This document shows, one piece after another, positions 63,634 through 64,000 of a DNA stretch of 64,000 bases. This DNA is from Paenibacillus xylanexedens (lineage in GTDB: Bacteria; Bacillota; Bacilli; Paenibacillales; Paenibacillaceae), in NCBI RefSeq assembly GCF_007680605.1, contig NZ_VEIO01000001.1, positions 2,671,276-2,735,275 on the forward strand. The letters are read 5' to 3'. Numbering within the stretch: position 1 is the first letter of the stretch; the number at the start of each line of letters is the position of its first letter. Below the pieces are notes generated by a model. It ran no database searches. It was not told the origin of the DNA and was given only the letters and a program-made list of their open reading frames with translations. Both the position numbers and the translations under genes were made by a program.

Positions 63634-64000
63634 TCATTGCGCAGAACGTTGCTGTTCCAGCTGTTCGTAAGATTGTTTAATCGTGGACAGGGTTTCGAAA
63701 TGACGATAGATATTGTTACCCGCCGTGACGAACAGGGATGCTACGAGCAGTCCAATCAGTATTTTTTTACCAAAACCGGAGCGCAGGCTACTGATAAACA
63801 TGCCACCAAGCAGATAAAAAGCAAACAAATAATGTCCGGCATATAGGTACATATCATATTGGTACACAGCCAGCCCGAATCCTACAACGAGATGAAGCAG
63901 AATAGCAAATATAATGTACGGCATTAACGTCCACACACTACGTTCGCGTATACCACGTATGAACCCTGCCAGCGCAAGCAACAAAAGAAATATACCTGTC
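63634..64000 (-). CDS. Multi-pass membrane protein, 5' end cut by window
   Basis: The frame is open to the window edge, so the visible 121 residues are the C-terminus. At least three to four helices: GIFLLLLALAGF, TLMPYIIFAILLHLVVGFGL, YAGHYLFAFYLLGGMFISSL and KILIGLLVASLFVTAG, then a helical tail HFETLSTIKQSYEQLEQQR. The layout could be the end of a dolichyl-phosphate-mannose-type glycosyltransferase or another polytopic protein; not enough is visible to choose. Confidence 0.6.
   Translation of the reverse strand, partial: TGIFLLLLALAGFIRGIRERSVWTLMPYIIFAILLHLVVGFGLAVYQYDMYLYAGHYLFAFYLLGGMFISSLRSGFGKKILIGLLVASLFVTAGNNIYRHFETLSTIKQSYEQLEQQRSAQ

Overview
The window looks like chromosomal DNA of a Gram-positive, endospore-forming Bacillales member, most likely a Paenibacillus. 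The reasons are strong AGGAGG-type ribosome binding sites, many intrinsic terminators, a pyrR-led pyrimidine operon with a PyrR attenuator, spore-associated genes (CotH-type kinase, two YjcZ-family peptides, NucB-type DNase) and tRNA genes without an encoded CCA. The genus is inferred from overall gene content, not proven.

Layout. 0-8 kb: a partial stalk-domain protein, an OhrR-type promoter with ohr, a CotH-family lipoprotein, an M1 peptidase, then an AT-rich large serine recombinase next to an isolated tRNA-Val. 8-13 kb: small housekeeping and hypothetical genes, a manganese catalase and a ribbon-helix-helix gene preceded by a 40-bp perfect palindrome. 13.2-19.5 kb: an AT-rich island, almost all on the minus strand, of immunity-like genes around a Hint-toxin C-terminal fragment and an RHS core remnant; several members are broken by frameshifts, stops or truncation. 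20-25 kb: an ABC exporter and two FecCD siderophore permeases behind a Fur-like box. 25-43 kb: ordinary genes (LOG protein, ung, patB with a divergent regulator, a PreP-like protease, nucB, a LOV-type histidine kinase, a MidA-like methyltransferase) and three tRNAs.

43-51 kb: a five-gene minus-strand operon with a MacAB-like ATPase, an HlyD adaptor, a double FtsX permease, a second ATPase carrying an AbrB-like tail, and a sugar-type solute-binding lipoprotein. 51-60.5 kb: the pyr operon in the order pyrR-pyrB-pyrC-carA-carB-pyrF-pyrE, with a promoter, a PyrR-binding loop and an attenuator, but no pyrP, pyrK or pyrD. 60.8-63.5 kb: a YhgE/Pip membrane protein.

The most unusual parts are the decaying toxin/immunity reservoir, a structured MITE-like repeat present in two copies (one inside the pyr operon), the 40-bp palindromic operator, the ATPase-AbrB fusion operon and the LOV kinase. 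All functional calls come from reading motifs by eye; no searches were run.
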